Assembly: GCA_002747015.1 (NCBI GenBank)
Contig: NVXI01000009.1
Location: 1 to 64,000 of the forward strand
From: Zetaproteobacteria bacterium
GTDB taxonomy: Bacteria > Pseudomonadota > Alphaproteobacteria > Micavibrionales > Micavibrionaceae
Length of the DNA stretch: 64,000 bases
Direction: 5' to 3'
How positions within the stretch are numbered: the first letter of the stretch is position 1; the number at the start of each line of letters is the position of its first letter. Position numbers and translations under genes: made by a program. Of this stretch, positions 39,596 through 48,522 are shown one piece after another. The notes under the pieces were generated by a model. That model did not search any database. It saw only the letters and a list, made by a program, of their open reading frames with translations, and had not been told where the DNA came from.

Positions 39596-40717
39596 ATGCG
39601 TATTGGTGTACCAAAGGAAATAAAAACGTTAGAGCATCGCGTGGGGCTTGTGCCTTCATCGGTTAAGGAGTTGGTGTCTCGTGGGCATGAGGTGTTGGTT
39701 GAGGCCAAGGCTGGTGGCGGTATTAACTTCAGTGATGCGGATTATGAAGAGGCGGGTGCGACAATAATCGCAACAGCGCAAGAAATCTTCGACAAATCCG
39801 AAATGATTATTAAGGTTAAAGAACCGCAAGCGCAAGAATGTAAAATGCTGCGCAAGGGACAAATATTATTCACCTATCTTCATTTGGCAGCGGATAAGTC
39901 ACAGGCAGAGGCTCTTATTGAGTCTGGTTGTGTGGCGATTGCTTATGAAACTGTTACGGGGGCAAATGGTCATGGCTTGCCGTTATTAGAGCCAATGAGC
40001 GAGATCGCAGGGCGTTTATCTATACAAGTCGGTAGTTTCTACCTTCAAAAGCACATGGGCGGCTTAGGACGGCTTATTGGCGGTGTGCCAGGGGTTAAAC
40101 CTGCGGATGTTCTAATTATTGGTGGCGGTGTTGCGGGATTCCATGCGGCGCAAATGGCGACAGGTCTTGGTGCGAATGTCACTATTTTAGAGCGATCAAA
40201 CCCACGTATGCGCTTTTTAGATGAATATTTCCATGGGCGCGCGAATATTGTGTACTCTAACCTTGATACGTTAGAGCGCGCGGTGATTGATGCTGACCTT
40301 GTGATTGGAGCGGTTCTAATACCTGGTGCTTCTGCGCCTAAATTAGTGACAAGGGATATGCTCTCCACCATGAAGAAAGGGGCAGTGATGGTTGATATTG
40401 CAATCGACCAAGGTGGTTGCTTTGAAACCAGCAAAGCCACCACACATGCAGAGCCGACTTATGTTGTGGATGATGTATTGCATTATTGTGTGGCAAATAT
40501 GCCAGGGGCAGTACCGCTCAGCTCCGCCTTGGCGTTAAATCACTCTGTATTGCCGTATGCTTTGCGTCTTGCGGATGGTGGGTGGAAGGATACATTGAAA
40601 AATGATCCTAATTTCCTGAATGGCCTGAATGTCTGTGGTGGTAAAATTACGAATCAGCCTGTCGCAGAGGCTTTGGGCATGGAAAACGTCTCAGCAGAAA
40701 GTGCTTTAAATGGCTAA
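39596..40717 (+). CDS. ald: Alanine dehydrogenase
   Basis: NAD-dependent interconversion of L-alanine with pyruvate and ammonia. The 373-residue length is normal. Motifs: MRIGVPKEIKTLEHRVGLVP with the substrate arginine, the lysine in IKVKEPQ, LFTYLHLAAD with the catalytic histidine, the NAD loop VLIIGGGVAGFHAAQMATGLG, and VDIAIDQGGCFETS. A GGAGGAG ribosome site lies 11-12 bases before the ATG. An 8-bp hairpin (GTGCTTTA/TAAAGCAC, 40701-40722) spans the stop codon. The enzyme feeds pyruvate toward the PDH complex. Confidence 0.96.
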   Translation: MRIGVPKEIKTLEHRVGLVPSSVKELVSRGHEVLVEAKAGGGINFSDADYEEAGATIIATAQEIFDKSEMIIKVKEPQAQECKMLRKGQILFTYLHLAADKSQAEALIESGCVAIAYETVTGANGHGLPLLEPMSEIAGRLSIQVGSFYLQKHMGGLGRLIGGVPGVKPADVLIIGGGVAGFHAAQMATGLGANVTILERSNPRMRFLDEYFHGRANIVYSNLDTLERAVIDADLVIGAVLIPGASAPKLVTRDMLSTMKKGAVMVDIAIDQGGCFETSKATTHAEPTYVVDDVLHYCVANMPGAVPLSSALALNHSVLPYALRLADGGWKDTLKNDPNFLNGLNVCGGKITNQPVAEALGMENVSAESALNG

Positions 40718-40732
40718 AGCACGATGAAGTGT

Positions 40733-40760
40733 AAAATAAGATGAATTATTTTGTGTTTTT
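40733..40760 (+). terminator. Weak terminator after ald
   Basis: AAAATAA (40733-40739) pairs with TTATTTT (40746-40752), followed by GTG and five T. The stem is all A-T, so efficiency is doubtful. The GC-richer hairpin at 40701-40722 just upstream may contribute. Confidence 0.4.
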
Positions 40761-40773
40761 CGCGATATGATGC

Positions 40774-40802
40774 TTGACGAAAGATACACATCCTAATATA
40801 AC
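40774..40802 (+). promoter_or_regulatory. Sigma-70 promoter of tRNA-Asp
   Basis: TTGACG (40774-40779) and TATAAC (40797-40802) are separated by exactly 17 bases. Predicted transcription start is about 40809, 12 bases before the mature tRNA. This is the best-matching promoter I see in the window. Confidence 0.75.
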
Positions 40803-40820
40803 ACTCTTCATCTCAAATGC

Positions 40821-40897
40821 GCGGGTGTAGCTCAGTTGGTTAGAGCGCCGCCCTGTCACGGCGGAGGCCGCGAGTTCAAGTCTCGTCACTCGCGCCA
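40821..40897 (+). tRNA. tRNA-Asp (GTC anticodon), CCA encoded
   Basis: 77 bases fold as a full cloverleaf. The acceptor stem GCGGGTG pairs with CACTCGC (one G-T), the D-loop is AGCTCAGTTGGTTAGAGC, and the anticodon arm CCGCC-CTGTCAC-GGCGG carries GTC. The T arm is GCGAG-TTCAAGT-CTCGT, followed by discriminator G and an encoded CCA. It has its own promoter and terminator. A degenerate copy of its 3' 36 bases lies at 42052-42087. Confidence 0.97.
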
Positions 40898-40915
40898 TTG
40901 GAGATGAAAGAGAAT

Positions 40916-40938
40916 CCACAGAAATGTGGGTTTTTTTT
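40916..40938 (+). terminator. Terminator of tRNA-Asp
   Basis: CCACA-GAAA-TGTGG forms a five-pair stem with a stable GNRA-type tetraloop, followed by one G and eight T. It begins 19 bases after the tRNA end. Confidence 0.85.
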
Positions 40939-41144
40939 GTGCCTGAAATTTGGCCGTTAGACATGTACCGATATTCACAACGACGCCGCGGGGATTATAG
41001 TAATCCTTAAACAGGGGGGGCTGCTTTTATAGGGGCTATTAAATATTAGCCATGGATGCCACTATTGATCATTGTGTAAATTGAATTTTTGGAAACAGCA
41101 GTGTATTTTTATTCGTATAATTCAGATGGTGGGAGCTGTATAAA

Positions 41145-41918
41145 TTGGGAAATAAATCAAGAAAAGGCAAAATGAGAGTAATAATAGGCTATGCCATTCT
41201 TACTTTTTTATTATTGTTTGTCGGATATTTATTGGTGGGACACAAGTTTTTTGAGGGAGAAAAAGCTAGACTTGTTGGCGATTTTGTACCTGGATCATTT
41301 AAAAACACTGAGCATTTTAAAGAATCAAATAAAAAAAAGGCTCAAACCGATAATGATGTTCTCATGCCTAGAGGCTCTGGTTCCAGTACTTTTTTTCCTC
41401 ATTTAGATAACTTTAAAGAGATAGATACGGTGGTTTATGATCTTTCCGGTACCTCATTGCCTCAATATATACCTAGTCCTCGCTTTGCTCCGAAAGATAT
41501 AGCCCCAGCATTTGATACAGTTTTCTTAGACTATGAGAGTCTGAAAGTAGCACCTGTATATGCTAATTTTCAACAAATGTCATCGAGCGAACGATATAAA
41601 AATAATATACTAAATATATCAATAACAGTTACAAACGTGAAAAAGAAACTGTTAGAGACTAATGAAGTTATAACATTGGTGTCAGTAAGCCATAGGTTAC
41701 GGCGTGGGAATGAAAAAACTATTATTCCGACCGGTAATTACGCTGTTGCATTTATTTATAATGGAAATAAGGAACAATACTTAAATGATGTTCGTAGTTC
41801 TATACGCACTCTAATAGGTCATATTCCTAATTATATAATATGTGCGAATGAGCCCGTTTCAAGAAAACAATGTAAAGGGCCAACTTTTAGATATCATGAA
41901 ATGGAAAATGTAGAATGA
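41145..41918 (+). CDS. Membrane-anchored hypothetical protein
   Basis: A 257-residue protein I do not recognise. It has a short basic start, one membrane helix (about residues 10-30, MRVIIGYAILTFLLLFVGYLL) and an exported, soluble remainder with two cysteines near the C-terminus (YIICANEP, RKQCKGP). The start is a TTG with GGGAG 9 bases upstream; an ATG at 41172 preceded by AAAAGG is a good alternative. Composition is clearly more AT-rich than the core genes. It is the only sizeable gene in the segment bounded by tRNA-Asp and the tRNA-like remnant, which suggests acquisition. Confidence 0.6.
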   Translation: MGNKSRKGKMRVIIGYAILTFLLLFVGYLLVGHKFFEGEKARLVGDFVPGSFKNTEHFKESNKKKAQTDNDVLMPRGSGSSTFFPHLDNFKEIDTVVYDLSGTSLPQYIPSPRFAPKDIAPAFDTVFLDYESLKVAPVYANFQQMSSSERYKNNILNISITVTNVKKKLLETNEVITLVSVSHRLRRGNEKTIIPTGNYAVAFIYNGNKEQYLNDVRSSIRTLIGHIPNYIICANEPVSRKQCKGPTFRYHEMENVE

Positions 41919-41977
41919 GTAAGCAAACAGCAAGAGAAGTGAGTACGTTTATGATGCAATATATGGGAAAGACATAA
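41915..41977 (+). CDS. Short ATGA-coupled reading frame, possible gene remnant
   Basis: The ATG overlaps the stop of the preceding gene (ATGA), a layout typical of coupled genes, but the frame stops after 20 codons (MSKQTAREVSTFMMQYMGKT). It ends about 75 bases before the tRNA-like remnant. It may be the truncated start of a gene whose remainder was lost when this segment was formed, or chance. Confidence 0.25.
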   Translation: MSKQTAREVSTFMMQYMGKT

Positions 41978-42051
41978 CTGCCAGTGTTCATCCATCCCCT
42001 TTTTAAAATGCACGGTATCTAGTATTTACTTTTTACATAGGGAAAAATGCA

Positions 42052-42087
42052 CGGAGACTGAGAGTGCAAGTCTCATCACTCGTCCCA
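42052..42087 (+). repeat. Degenerate copy of the 3' end of tRNA-Asp (att-like)
   Basis: Thirty-six bases align without gaps to tRNA-Asp 40862-40897, with 29 identical positions. The copy includes CAAGTCTC, TCACTCG and the terminal CCA, and has the same orientation. The anticodon and 5' half are missing, so it is not a tRNA gene. A direct repeat flanking 1.15 kb with its outer copy in a tRNA 3' end is the usual footprint of tRNA-targeted integration. No integrase is present. Confidence 0.7.
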
Positions 42088-42124
42088 TTTGGGGTCTTTT
42101 ACTGATCGTTGTCGGTACTTAACT

Positions 42125-43021
42125 TTAGTTCGATATACGTGTTGGGGATGATTCTAGACCCCATTCACTCCAAGAGCCATCATACACGGATACATCACCA
42201 TTATAGTCTATATGGTGTAGTGCAAGGGCGAGTGTGCATGCTGTTATACCGCTGCCGCAGGTTACGATGATCCTGTTTTTCGATTGGTCTTCCAATGTTA
42301 TACCAATCGCCTTAAAGAGTGCGGTTATTGATTTTGCATCTTTGAACCGACCATTTTCACTCACTAAAGAAGAGCAGGGTAGGTTCATGCTGTTTGGTAT
42401 ATGGCCGCTACGCATACCTTGTCTAGGTTCAGGGCTGGCTCCACTAAACCTAGCCTGTGGACGTGCATCAATGATAGGGCATGTTTTGTTTTCTGATATT
42501 TCCATTAGTCCAAGTATATTGATCAGCATACTGGTCTGAAATTCCAAAGCTTTATATCCAGATTTGATAGGGGCAGGAGGTGTACCGGATGTTGTCTCGT
42601 ACCCTGCCTGTGTCCATGCAGGCAGGCCGCCATTCAAAACCATAACATTGTGATGCCCAAAACCTTTAAACATCCACCAGACGCGCGCTGGCCCCATAAT
42701 CATGCCATGCTGCCCATAAAGTATTACGATGTCATTATTCTCAATGCCGAGCCTTGATAGAGAGTTCTCAAAACTTTTCTTATCTGGCAACATATGGGGT
42801 AGTGATGATTTTTTATCTGCAATGTCTTTGATATTAAAAAACAAGGCAGATGGAATATGATTATTATTAAAGTTATCTACTACATTTTCTGCAGATGTCG
42901 GGAGGATAAATGTTGTATCTAAAAATATTATGCGTTTCTTATCATCTTCTTCAACATATTGTTTTAATGTATCGATATGTTCAGGATCAATAATTCCAGC
43001 ATGTATAAATTTCTCAATCAT
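42125..43021 (-). CDS. sseA: 3-mercaptopyruvate/thiosulfate sulfurtransferase
   Basis: A 298-residue protein with two tandem rhodanese domains. The N-terminal, catalytically inactive one (about 15-145) includes FLDTTFILP and ILYGQHGMIMGPARVWWMFKGFGH read in parts. The C-terminal one carries the active-site loop TCGSGITACTLALAL. The CGSG(I/V)TA loop favours 3-mercaptopyruvate as donor over thiosulfate in this family. It stands alone on the minus strand, divergent from the next plus-strand gene by 75 bases. Confidence 0.88.
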   Translation of the reverse strand: MIEKFIHAGIIDPEHIDTLKQYVEEDDKKRIIFLDTTFILPTSAENVVDNFNNNHIPSALFFNIKDIADKKSSLPHMLPDKKSFENSLSRLGIENNDIVILYGQHGMIMGPARVWWMFKGFGHHNVMVLNGGLPAWTQAGYETTSGTPPAPIKSGYKALEFQTSMLINILGLMEISENKTCPIIDARPQARFSGASPEPRQGMRSGHIPNSMNLPCSSLVSENGRFKDAKSITALFKAIGITLEDQSKNRIIVTCGSGITACTLALALHHIDYNGDVSVYDGSWSEWGLESSPTRISN

Positions 43022-43096
43022 ATTGAGAATGTACGCTATTTATGCTTATGTTGAAAGTGGATAGTCTTATCTCATTATTCAAAAAGGTAACATTTA

Positions 43097-43855
43097 ATGG
43101 AAGTAACAAGAGCGGGAATAGATAAAACTTTATCTGTTATGATAAGAGGGTTGTTTGGCTCTCTAATGGTTCTGATGTTTTTTGCTTTTGTTTCCATAGA
43201 GGCGAATAAAAAGCCTGATGTAGAGATCGCCAGAATTTTAGAAGAGCAGAAAAAACTGCGAATTATTTTAGCAACCAAATCAAAGGGAAATGAAAACCTT
43301 CCTAAAATTTGGCCTCCAAAAATGAATAGTGTTTACCCAGAGCTTGAACTATATGATCAGGCAGGGAAAAAATTTCTTCTTTCTAGTTTATCTGGTCGTG
43401 TTATTGTTCTTGAGTATATTGATATTGCCTCACCTACGTCACAAGCACAATCGGGCTCGGCTACTTTTGGAGTATATTATGGCGCTAAGACTCAAGAAAT
43501 CGATAAACAAGCACAACCATTCTCCAAGGTTATCAGTAAGGTTACAAATGGGGCGTTTCAGTTGCCTAATGATAATGTATATGAGCTTAAAATTATTATT
43601 TATGGCGCGGATGGTGCCGCAGGATCTCGTGATGATGCTGAATTATGGGCAGAACATTTCAAACTAAATGAATCTGCTAATGTGATTGTTGCTGTTCCTT
43701 CGAAGGATATGCGTAGTGATGAAAGCCAATCTTTAATTAGAGGGTTTCAATTGCTTGATCGGAATATGATTTTGCGTGTTGATTCCTCAGGTATAATGCC
43801 AAAGCATAACTTACAAATGACGCTTGCACCTCTTATTCCTAAACTTATCCATTAA
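43097..43855 (+). CDS. Membrane-anchored protein with a thioredoxin-like domain lacking the CxxC
   Basis: A 252-residue protein with one N-terminal membrane helix (about residues 17-35) and a periplasmic domain. YPELELYDQAGKKFLLSSLSGRVIVLEYIDI resembles the start of SCO1/AhpC-type thioredoxin folds, and IIIYGADGAAGSRDDAELWAEHF and VDSSGIMPKHNLQMTLAPLI fit later elements. The position of the redox cysteines is occupied by ASPTSQ and the protein has no cysteine at all, so it cannot be a thiol oxidoreductase. The relationship is by-eye and tentative. It is AT-rich, in the accessory segment, and followed by nhaD. Confidence 0.55.
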   Translation: MEVTRAGIDKTLSVMIRGLFGSLMVLMFFAFVSIEANKKPDVEIARILEEQKKLRIILATKSKGNENLPKIWPPKMNSVYPELELYDQAGKKFLLSSLSGRVIVLEYIDIASPTSQAQSGSATFGVYYGAKTQEIDKQAQPFSKVISKVTNGAFQLPNDNVYELKIIIYGADGAAGSRDDAELWAEHFKLNESANVIVAVPSKDMRSDESQSLIRGFQLLDRNMILRVDSSGIMPKHNLQMTLAPLIPKLIH

Positions 43856-43994
43856 CGACAGTCTATGCCAAAATAATTCGGATTAAATATGGCAGGATAA
43901 TATGCTTGTTACTTTCGATTTGCCTTGGTTGATATAGCATATTGTGTTATCAAACCTTCTTAATACTTCAATGATAATGGTAGTTATAAAAATA

Positions 43995-45410
43995 ATGTCC
44001 TTACGTACTTTCTCTTTTTTAGTTGCAGCTTTTATTTTTTCAGTCGTAGCATCATTTGCCTTACCTGCTTTCGCAAGTGGTGGGGAAGCTGTACATAATT
44101 TGAATGTAGGCCTCCATTGGGCGGGGCTACTTTGTATTGGGATATTTGTATTATCTTATGCTGCGGTTTTGGTTGAAGAATACACGCATATGCGAAAATC
44201 CAAGCCAGTTATGCTTGGCGCCGGTTTAATCTGGATTGTAGTGGCATATATTGCACCTGATTATGGTGTTGATAAAGAAACTTTACATGAAGCAATTATG
44301 CATGGCCTTAAGGAGTACTCCGCGTTAATGTTGTTTCTATTGTCTGCTATGACATACATTAGTGCGCTTGAAGATCGTAATGTTTTTGCAGTTATTCGTA
44401 TGAAACTTGTTCTCTCAGGGATGAATTTAAGGCAATTATTTTGGGCGACTGGTATTCTGGCGTTCTTTCTTTCTCCGATTGCGGATAACTTAACGACGGC
44501 GCTTGTTATGGGTGCCGTTATCATGGCAGTAGGGCGTTCAAATTCAAAATTCATTACTCTAGGGTGTATTAATATTGTTTCTGCCGCGAATGCTGGTGGA
44601 GCATTTAGTCCATTCGGAGATATTACAACATTGATGGTGTGGCAATCTGGTCATTTAGAGTTCTTTGATTTCTTTGCTTTGTTCTTCCCATCTGTTGTGT
44701 GTTTCCTTATTCCTGCATTGATTATGAGCTTCTTCGTTTCTAATGAAAAACCAGAAACAATTGATGAGCATGTAGAAATGAAACAGGGGGCAAAAGTTAT
44801 TATTGGCCTTGCTTTCCTTACCATCACTATGGCTGTTGGTTTGGAACAAACTCTTGGACTACCACCGTTTATTGGTATGATGACAGGTATGTCTTTACTT
44901 ATGATTGCCGCGTGGTTTATACGCCAAAGAGGTACAGTCAAGGATAAGGATTTTGATATTCTTAAAAATGTAGCATCAGCGGAATGGGATACACTTCTGT
45001 TCTTCTTTGGTGTGATATTCAGTGTTGGTGGTCTGGCATTCCTTGGTTATCTAGAGTTTATGTCTACAACTTTCTATGATGGTTGGGGGCCTAGTATAAC
45101 AAATATTATCCTTGGTTTTTTCTCTGCTATTATTGACAATATCCCAGTGATGTTTGCAGTTTTGACGATGAGCCCAGATATGGATCATTTCCAGTGGTTA
45201 CTTATTACTCTGACGGCTGGAGTGGGCGGTAGTATGCTTTCCATTGGGTCGGCTGCGGGGGTTGCCCTTATGGGGGTCGCACGTGGCTATTACACATTTG
45301 TATCACATCTTAAATGGGCACCTGTCCTATTCCTTGGTTATGCTGCTTCTATTGCAGTGCATTTCCTATTAAATGCCCCTGAAGGAACAACCTTGTTTCT
45401 CGTGAACTAG
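43995..45410 (+). CDS. nhaD: NhaD-type sodium/proton antiporter
   Basis: A 471-residue membrane protein with about 12 hydrophobic segments. The N-terminus looks like a signal peptide (MSLRTFSFLVAAFIFSVVAS, then ALPAFASGGEA), as in other NhaD proteins. Family blocks: SPIADNLTTALVMGAVIMAVG, NIVSAANAGGAFSPFGDITTLMVWQ, LLFFFGVIFSVGGLAFLGYL and AIIDNIPVMFAVLTM. The paired ADNLTTAL and IDNIPVMFA motifs carry the ion-binding aspartates. The start is chosen at 43995 for the signal peptide; the frame stays open to a GTG at 43944, but a possible promoter (43925-43953) overlaps that region. Confidence 0.9.
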   Translation: MSLRTFSFLVAAFIFSVVASFALPAFASGGEAVHNLNVGLHWAGLLCIGIFVLSYAAVLVEEYTHMRKSKPVMLGAGLIWIVVAYIAPDYGVDKETLHEAIMHGLKEYSALMLFLLSAMTYISALEDRNVFAVIRMKLVLSGMNLRQLFWATGILAFFLSPIADNLTTALVMGAVIMAVGRSNSKFITLGCINIVSAANAGGAFSPFGDITTLMVWQSGHLEFFDFFALFFPSVVCFLIPALIMSFFVSNEKPETIDEHVEMKQGAKVIIGLAFLTITMAVGLEQTLGLPPFIGMMTGMSLLMIAAWFIRQRGTVKDKDFDILKNVASAEWDTLLFFFGVIFSVGGLAFLGYLEFMSTTFYDGWGPSITNIILGFFSAIIDNIPVMFAVLTMSPDMDHFQWLLITLTAGVGGSMLSIGSAAGVALMGVARGYYTFVSHLKWAPVLFLGYAASIAVHFLLNAPEGTTLFLVN

Positions 45411-45475
45411 TCAAACGTTGTTTGGCCATTTAGTGAAGAATAGGCGATCATAGGGATTGTCTCTATTCAATCTAT

Positions 45476-46071
45476 CTATTCACTGCGGGGGTCCATAATT
45501 TTGATGCCCATATCTCTACAAATAGGTTCCAGAAACTCCCACAGCCTAAGTTGTATGGATGTCTCGGATCCCCTAATTTTCATGGTAATCTTGCTGTTAT
45601 GGCTATTTTCACACTGTGTTACCGCACCCCATGGAATGAAAAGCGGCCCATTGGACGTAGGTTTTTTTATATGGGTTTGACCGTGCCTATATTCAGATGG
45701 ACTGGAAAAATAAAACCCAGAATCATCTAGCTTTAGTTTACACTGTAATGGTGCCCTTTATCTTCTCCCTTAGTCAGTAACGTCAGAGTGTAGTCATTGT
45801 TTTGATAGGGATCAGGATTAGCAAAGGCATAATTATGTTCCAGAGATTTCCAGCTAGCATTATATGGTGTTTTTTACGCCGTTAATAAAAAAAGAGATAC
45901 GACCATAAATATAAATAAGGAAATGAGTGCCCAAAAGTCATTCTTATTACTCCTTATATCTTCATCCCTTGTTGTTTTTGAGACTAAATATCTAGGGATA
46001 AAAAGAAGTAGATAGATAAGCGCATGCTGCGAGCTGTATGAGTTAGCCAAAGTAACGATAATTTTTTTCAT
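45476..46071 (-). pseudogene. Broken gene for a two-helix membrane protein
   Basis: Reading from the ATG at 46071, 65 codons encode two membrane helices (HALIYLLLFIPRYLV and FWALISLFIFMVVSLFLLTA) and hit TAA at 45874-45876. The same frame then continues as protein-like sequence (KTPYNASWKSLEHNYAFA, NPDPYQNNDYTLTLLT, KGEDKGHHYSV). It shifts by one frame and continues (CKLDDSGFYFSSPSEYRHG, LFIPWGAVTQCENSHNSKI, RLWEFLEPICRDMG) to TAG at 45476. So one in-frame stop and one frameshift separate three parts of what was a gene of about 190-200 codons. The family is not recognised; LFIPW in such a context resembles small membrane proteins with a PH-like tail. The rest of the 45411-46140 gap holds nothing else I can name. 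Confidence 0.7.
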
Positions 46072-46087
46072 TATTATATTTAGCACA

Positions 46088-46119
46088 AAATAAAAGCCGA
46101 AGAAATAATCTTCGGCTTT
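46088..46119 (-). terminator. Terminator of the pnp operon
   Basis: An 11-bp perfect stem (AAAGCCGAAGA at 46093-46103 with TCTTCGGCTTT at 46109-46119), a 5-base loop, and T-rich sequence on the minus strand side. It lies 25 bases past the pnp stop and is oriented to end the long minus-strand block. Confidence 0.85.
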
Positions 46120-46143
46120 CAATAATTATATATTTAAATGAAA

Positions 46144-48282
46144 TTAACCAGCGGCTTGCGCATCTTCATCATCATTTTGAAAAACTTCACCAGTTTCTTG
46201 ATCGACGCGTTTCATGGAAAGTTTAACTTTACCACGGTTATCAACGCCAGTTAGAAGAACCTTAACCTCATCGCCTTCATTAACGATATCAGTTGTTTTC
46301 GCAACACGGTGATCGGCAAGCTCAGAGATGTGAACAAGGCCGTCTTTTGCGCCCATGAAGTTCACAAACGCACCAAAATCAACACATTTAACAACCTTAC
46401 CATTATAAACAGTACCAATCTCAGGCTCATCGGTGATTGCTTTAATCATCTGAATTGCTTTTTCAATGGAGTCTGCATTGGTTGCTGCGATTTTGATTGT
46501 ACCATCATCTTCGATATCGATCTTAGTTTCAGTTACTTCGATCATTTCACGGATAACTTTACCACCTGTACCAATCACTTCACGGATTTTGTCCGTTGGA
46601 ATTTTGATTGTTACGATTTGAGGAGCATTAGCATTTAGTTCGCCACGACCTTCTGTAAGAGCTTTCGCCATTTCACCAAGAATATGTAGACGACCATCTT
46701 TTGCCTGTTCAAGTGCAACCTTCATAATTTCTTGTGTAATTGATGTGATTTTGATGTCCATTTGCAGAGCTGTAATACCGTTTTCAGTACCGGCAACTTT
46801 AAAGTCCATATCACCAAGGTGATCTTCATCACCAAGAATGTCTGAAAGAACGGCATAGTCATCACCTTCTTTAATCAGACCCATCGCAATACCAGCAACC
46901 GGAGTTTTAAGCGGTACGCCAGCATCCATAAGAGCCAGTGAAGTACCACAAACTGTAGCCATAGAAGAAGACCCATTGCTTTCTGTAATTTCAGAAACAG
47001 AACGCATTGTGTATGGGAAGTCTTCTTTGCTTGGTAGAAGCGGGTTAAGTGAGCGCCATGCCAATTTACCATGACCAATCTCACGACGACCAGGAGGGCC
47101 CATGCGACCAGCTTCACCAACAGAATATGGAGGGAAGTTATAATGAAGCAAGAAACGCTCTTTATATTCACCATCAAGTGCATCGATGATTTGTTCATCT
47201 TGTCCTGTACCAAGTGTTACAACAACAAGAGCCTGTGTTTCGCCACGTGTGAACAAACAAGAACCATGTGTACGTGATAGGATACCGACTTCAGATACAA
47301 TTGGACGAACTGTCTTTGTATCGCGTTCATCAATACGCTTGCCAGTTTTAAGGATTGATCCACGAACAACGTCTGCTTCCAAAGATTTGAACTTGGCTGC
47401 AACAGTTGCATTGCCTAGTCCCTTTTCGTCATCTACGAATGCTTCGATTGCTGCGGTTTTTGCAACACCGACTGCGGCTTGACGTTCCATTTTGTCTGTC
47501 AGTGCATATGCTTTTTCAACATCCTTAGAGAATTTCTTCTTAAGGTCAGCCGCCATCTTTGTAACTTCTTTTGGCTCTTCAGGAATATCCCACATGTCTT
47601 TTGCACACATTTCGGCCAAGTCAATGATACCTGCGATAACGCTTTGATATGCTTCATGACCAGCATTCACCGCGCCAAGCATGATTTCTTCAGTAAGCTC
47701 AGAAGCTTCTGACTCAACCATTAGAACGCCTTCTTGTGTACCAGCAACGACAAGATCAAGATCCATGTCCTTAATTTCGTACATCGGAGGGTTAATGATG
47801 TATTCGCCGTCTTTATAAGACACACGAACACCGCCGATTGGACCCATGAATGGAATACCTGAAATTGTAAGAGCTGCAGATGCGCCGATCATTGCAATCA
47901 TGTCAGGGTCATTTTCAAGATCATGGGAAACAACCGTACAAACAACCTGAACTTCGTTAAGGAAACCCTTAGGGAAGAGCGGACGTAGTGGACGGTCAAT
48001 AAGACGTGATGTTAGTGTTTCTTTTTCACTTGGGCGTGCCTCGCGTTTGAAAAAACCACCAGGAATTTTACCTGCTGAATATGTTTTTTCTTGGTAGAAC
48101 ACTGAAAGCGGGAAGAAGTCTTGTCCCGGCTTGATTGTTTTTGAACCTGTAACGGCACAAAGTACGGATGTTTCACCGATTGTTGCTAATACTGCGCCAT
48201 CAGCTTGGCGTGCGATTTTACCTGTTTCCAGTGTTAATGTTTTTCCTGCAAAATCGATTTCTTTTTTATATACGTTAAACAT
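46144..48282 (-). CDS. pnp: Polyribonucleotide nucleotidyltransferase (PNPase)
   Basis: 3'-to-5' phosphorolytic exoribonuclease. From the ATG at 48282 it has 712 residues; that start is preferred over 48333 because GAGGAAA lies 8-10 bases upstream and the protein then begins [14 protein letters not shown] as usual. It has a first RNase PH domain, an all-helical linker, a second RNase PH domain with the catalytic stretch ([20 protein letters not shown] read in parts, [19 protein letters not shown]), then KH ([16 protein letters not shown]) and S1 ([20 protein letters not shown]) domains. It is the last gene of the rimP-to-pnp block. Confidence 0.96.
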   Translation of the reverse strand: MFNVYKKEIDFAGKTLTLETGKIARQADGAVLATIGETSVLCAVTGSKTIKPGQDFFPLSVFYQEKTYSAGKIPGGFFKREARPSEKETLTSRLIDRPLRPLFPKGFLNEVQVVCTVVSHDLENDPDMIAMIGASAALTISGIPFMGPIGGVRVSYKDGEYIINPPMYEIKDMDLDLVVAGTQEGVLMVESEASELTEEIMLGAVNAGHEAYQSVIAGIIDLAEMCAKDMWDIPEEPKEVTKMAADLKKKFSKDVEKAYALTDKMERQAAVGVAKTAAIEAFVDDEKGLGNATVAAKFKSLEADVVRGSILKTGKRIDERDTKTVRPIVSEVGILSRTHGSCLFTRGETQALVVVTLGTGQDEQIIDALDGEYKERFLLHYNFPPYSVGEAGRMGPPGRREIGHGKLAWRSLNPLLPSKEDFPYTMRSVSEITESNGSSSMATVCGTSLALMDAGVPLKTPVAGIAMGLIKEGDDYAVLSDILGDEDHLGDMDFKVAGTENGITALQMDIKITSITQEIMKVALEQAKDGRLHILGEMAKALTEGRGELNANAPQIVTIKIPTDKIREVIGTGGKVIREMIEVTETKIDIEDDGTIKIAATNADSIEKAIQMIKAITDEPEIGTVYNGKVVKCVDFGAFVNFMGAKDGLVHISELADHRVAKTTDIVNEGDEVKVLLTGVDNRGKVKLSMKRVDQETGEVFQNDDEDAQAAG

Positions 48283-48345
48283 ATTTATGTTTTCCTCTTT
48301 AGATATGTATAGTTTTAAGGCTCCTTTGCACATGCAATTTAGAGC

Positions 48346-48451
48346 CTGTAATTTGTTTGAAGAGCATCTTATGAAAAGTCTTCGGTGGACTGTTAAAAGC
48401 AGACATTTTTTCTGCCCTTAATTGTCAACCGGAAGCCATAACAAATTACAG
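48346..48451. repeat. 12-bp inverted repeat in the pnp-gpmA intergenic region
   Basis: CTGTAATTTGTT at 48346-48357 and its exact complement AACAAATTACAG at 48440-48451 flank 82 bases in the 240-base space between the divergent pnp and gpmA starts. A smaller hairpin (GCAGA/TCTGC) lies inside. In a pnp leader transcript this could fold into a long stem. E. coli pnp is autoregulated through an RNase III-cut leader hairpin; a similar role here is inference. Confidence 0.5.
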
Positions 48452-48522
48452 CTTTGCAAACGGATATAGACATGCCATCATCCGCCGCGAAAGTCAATCT
48501 ATTCATTATATTAGGAGTTGTT

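Noticed and set aside
40939..41144. Intergenic stretch after the tRNA terminator
   Set aside because: I looked for small RNAs, att sites and short genes and found only unstructured AT-rich DNA with a G-run; nothing supportable.
42005..42055. Direct repeat AAAATGCACGG near the tRNA-like remnant
   Set aside because: Only 11 bases, two copies about 40 bases apart; may be part of the same decay event but does not define an element by itself.
46072..46122. Upstream start (ATG at 46122) for the small membrane reading frame before pnp
   Set aside because: The extra 17 codons lie inside the pnp terminator hairpin, so the ATG at 46071 is the sensible start of the decayed gene.
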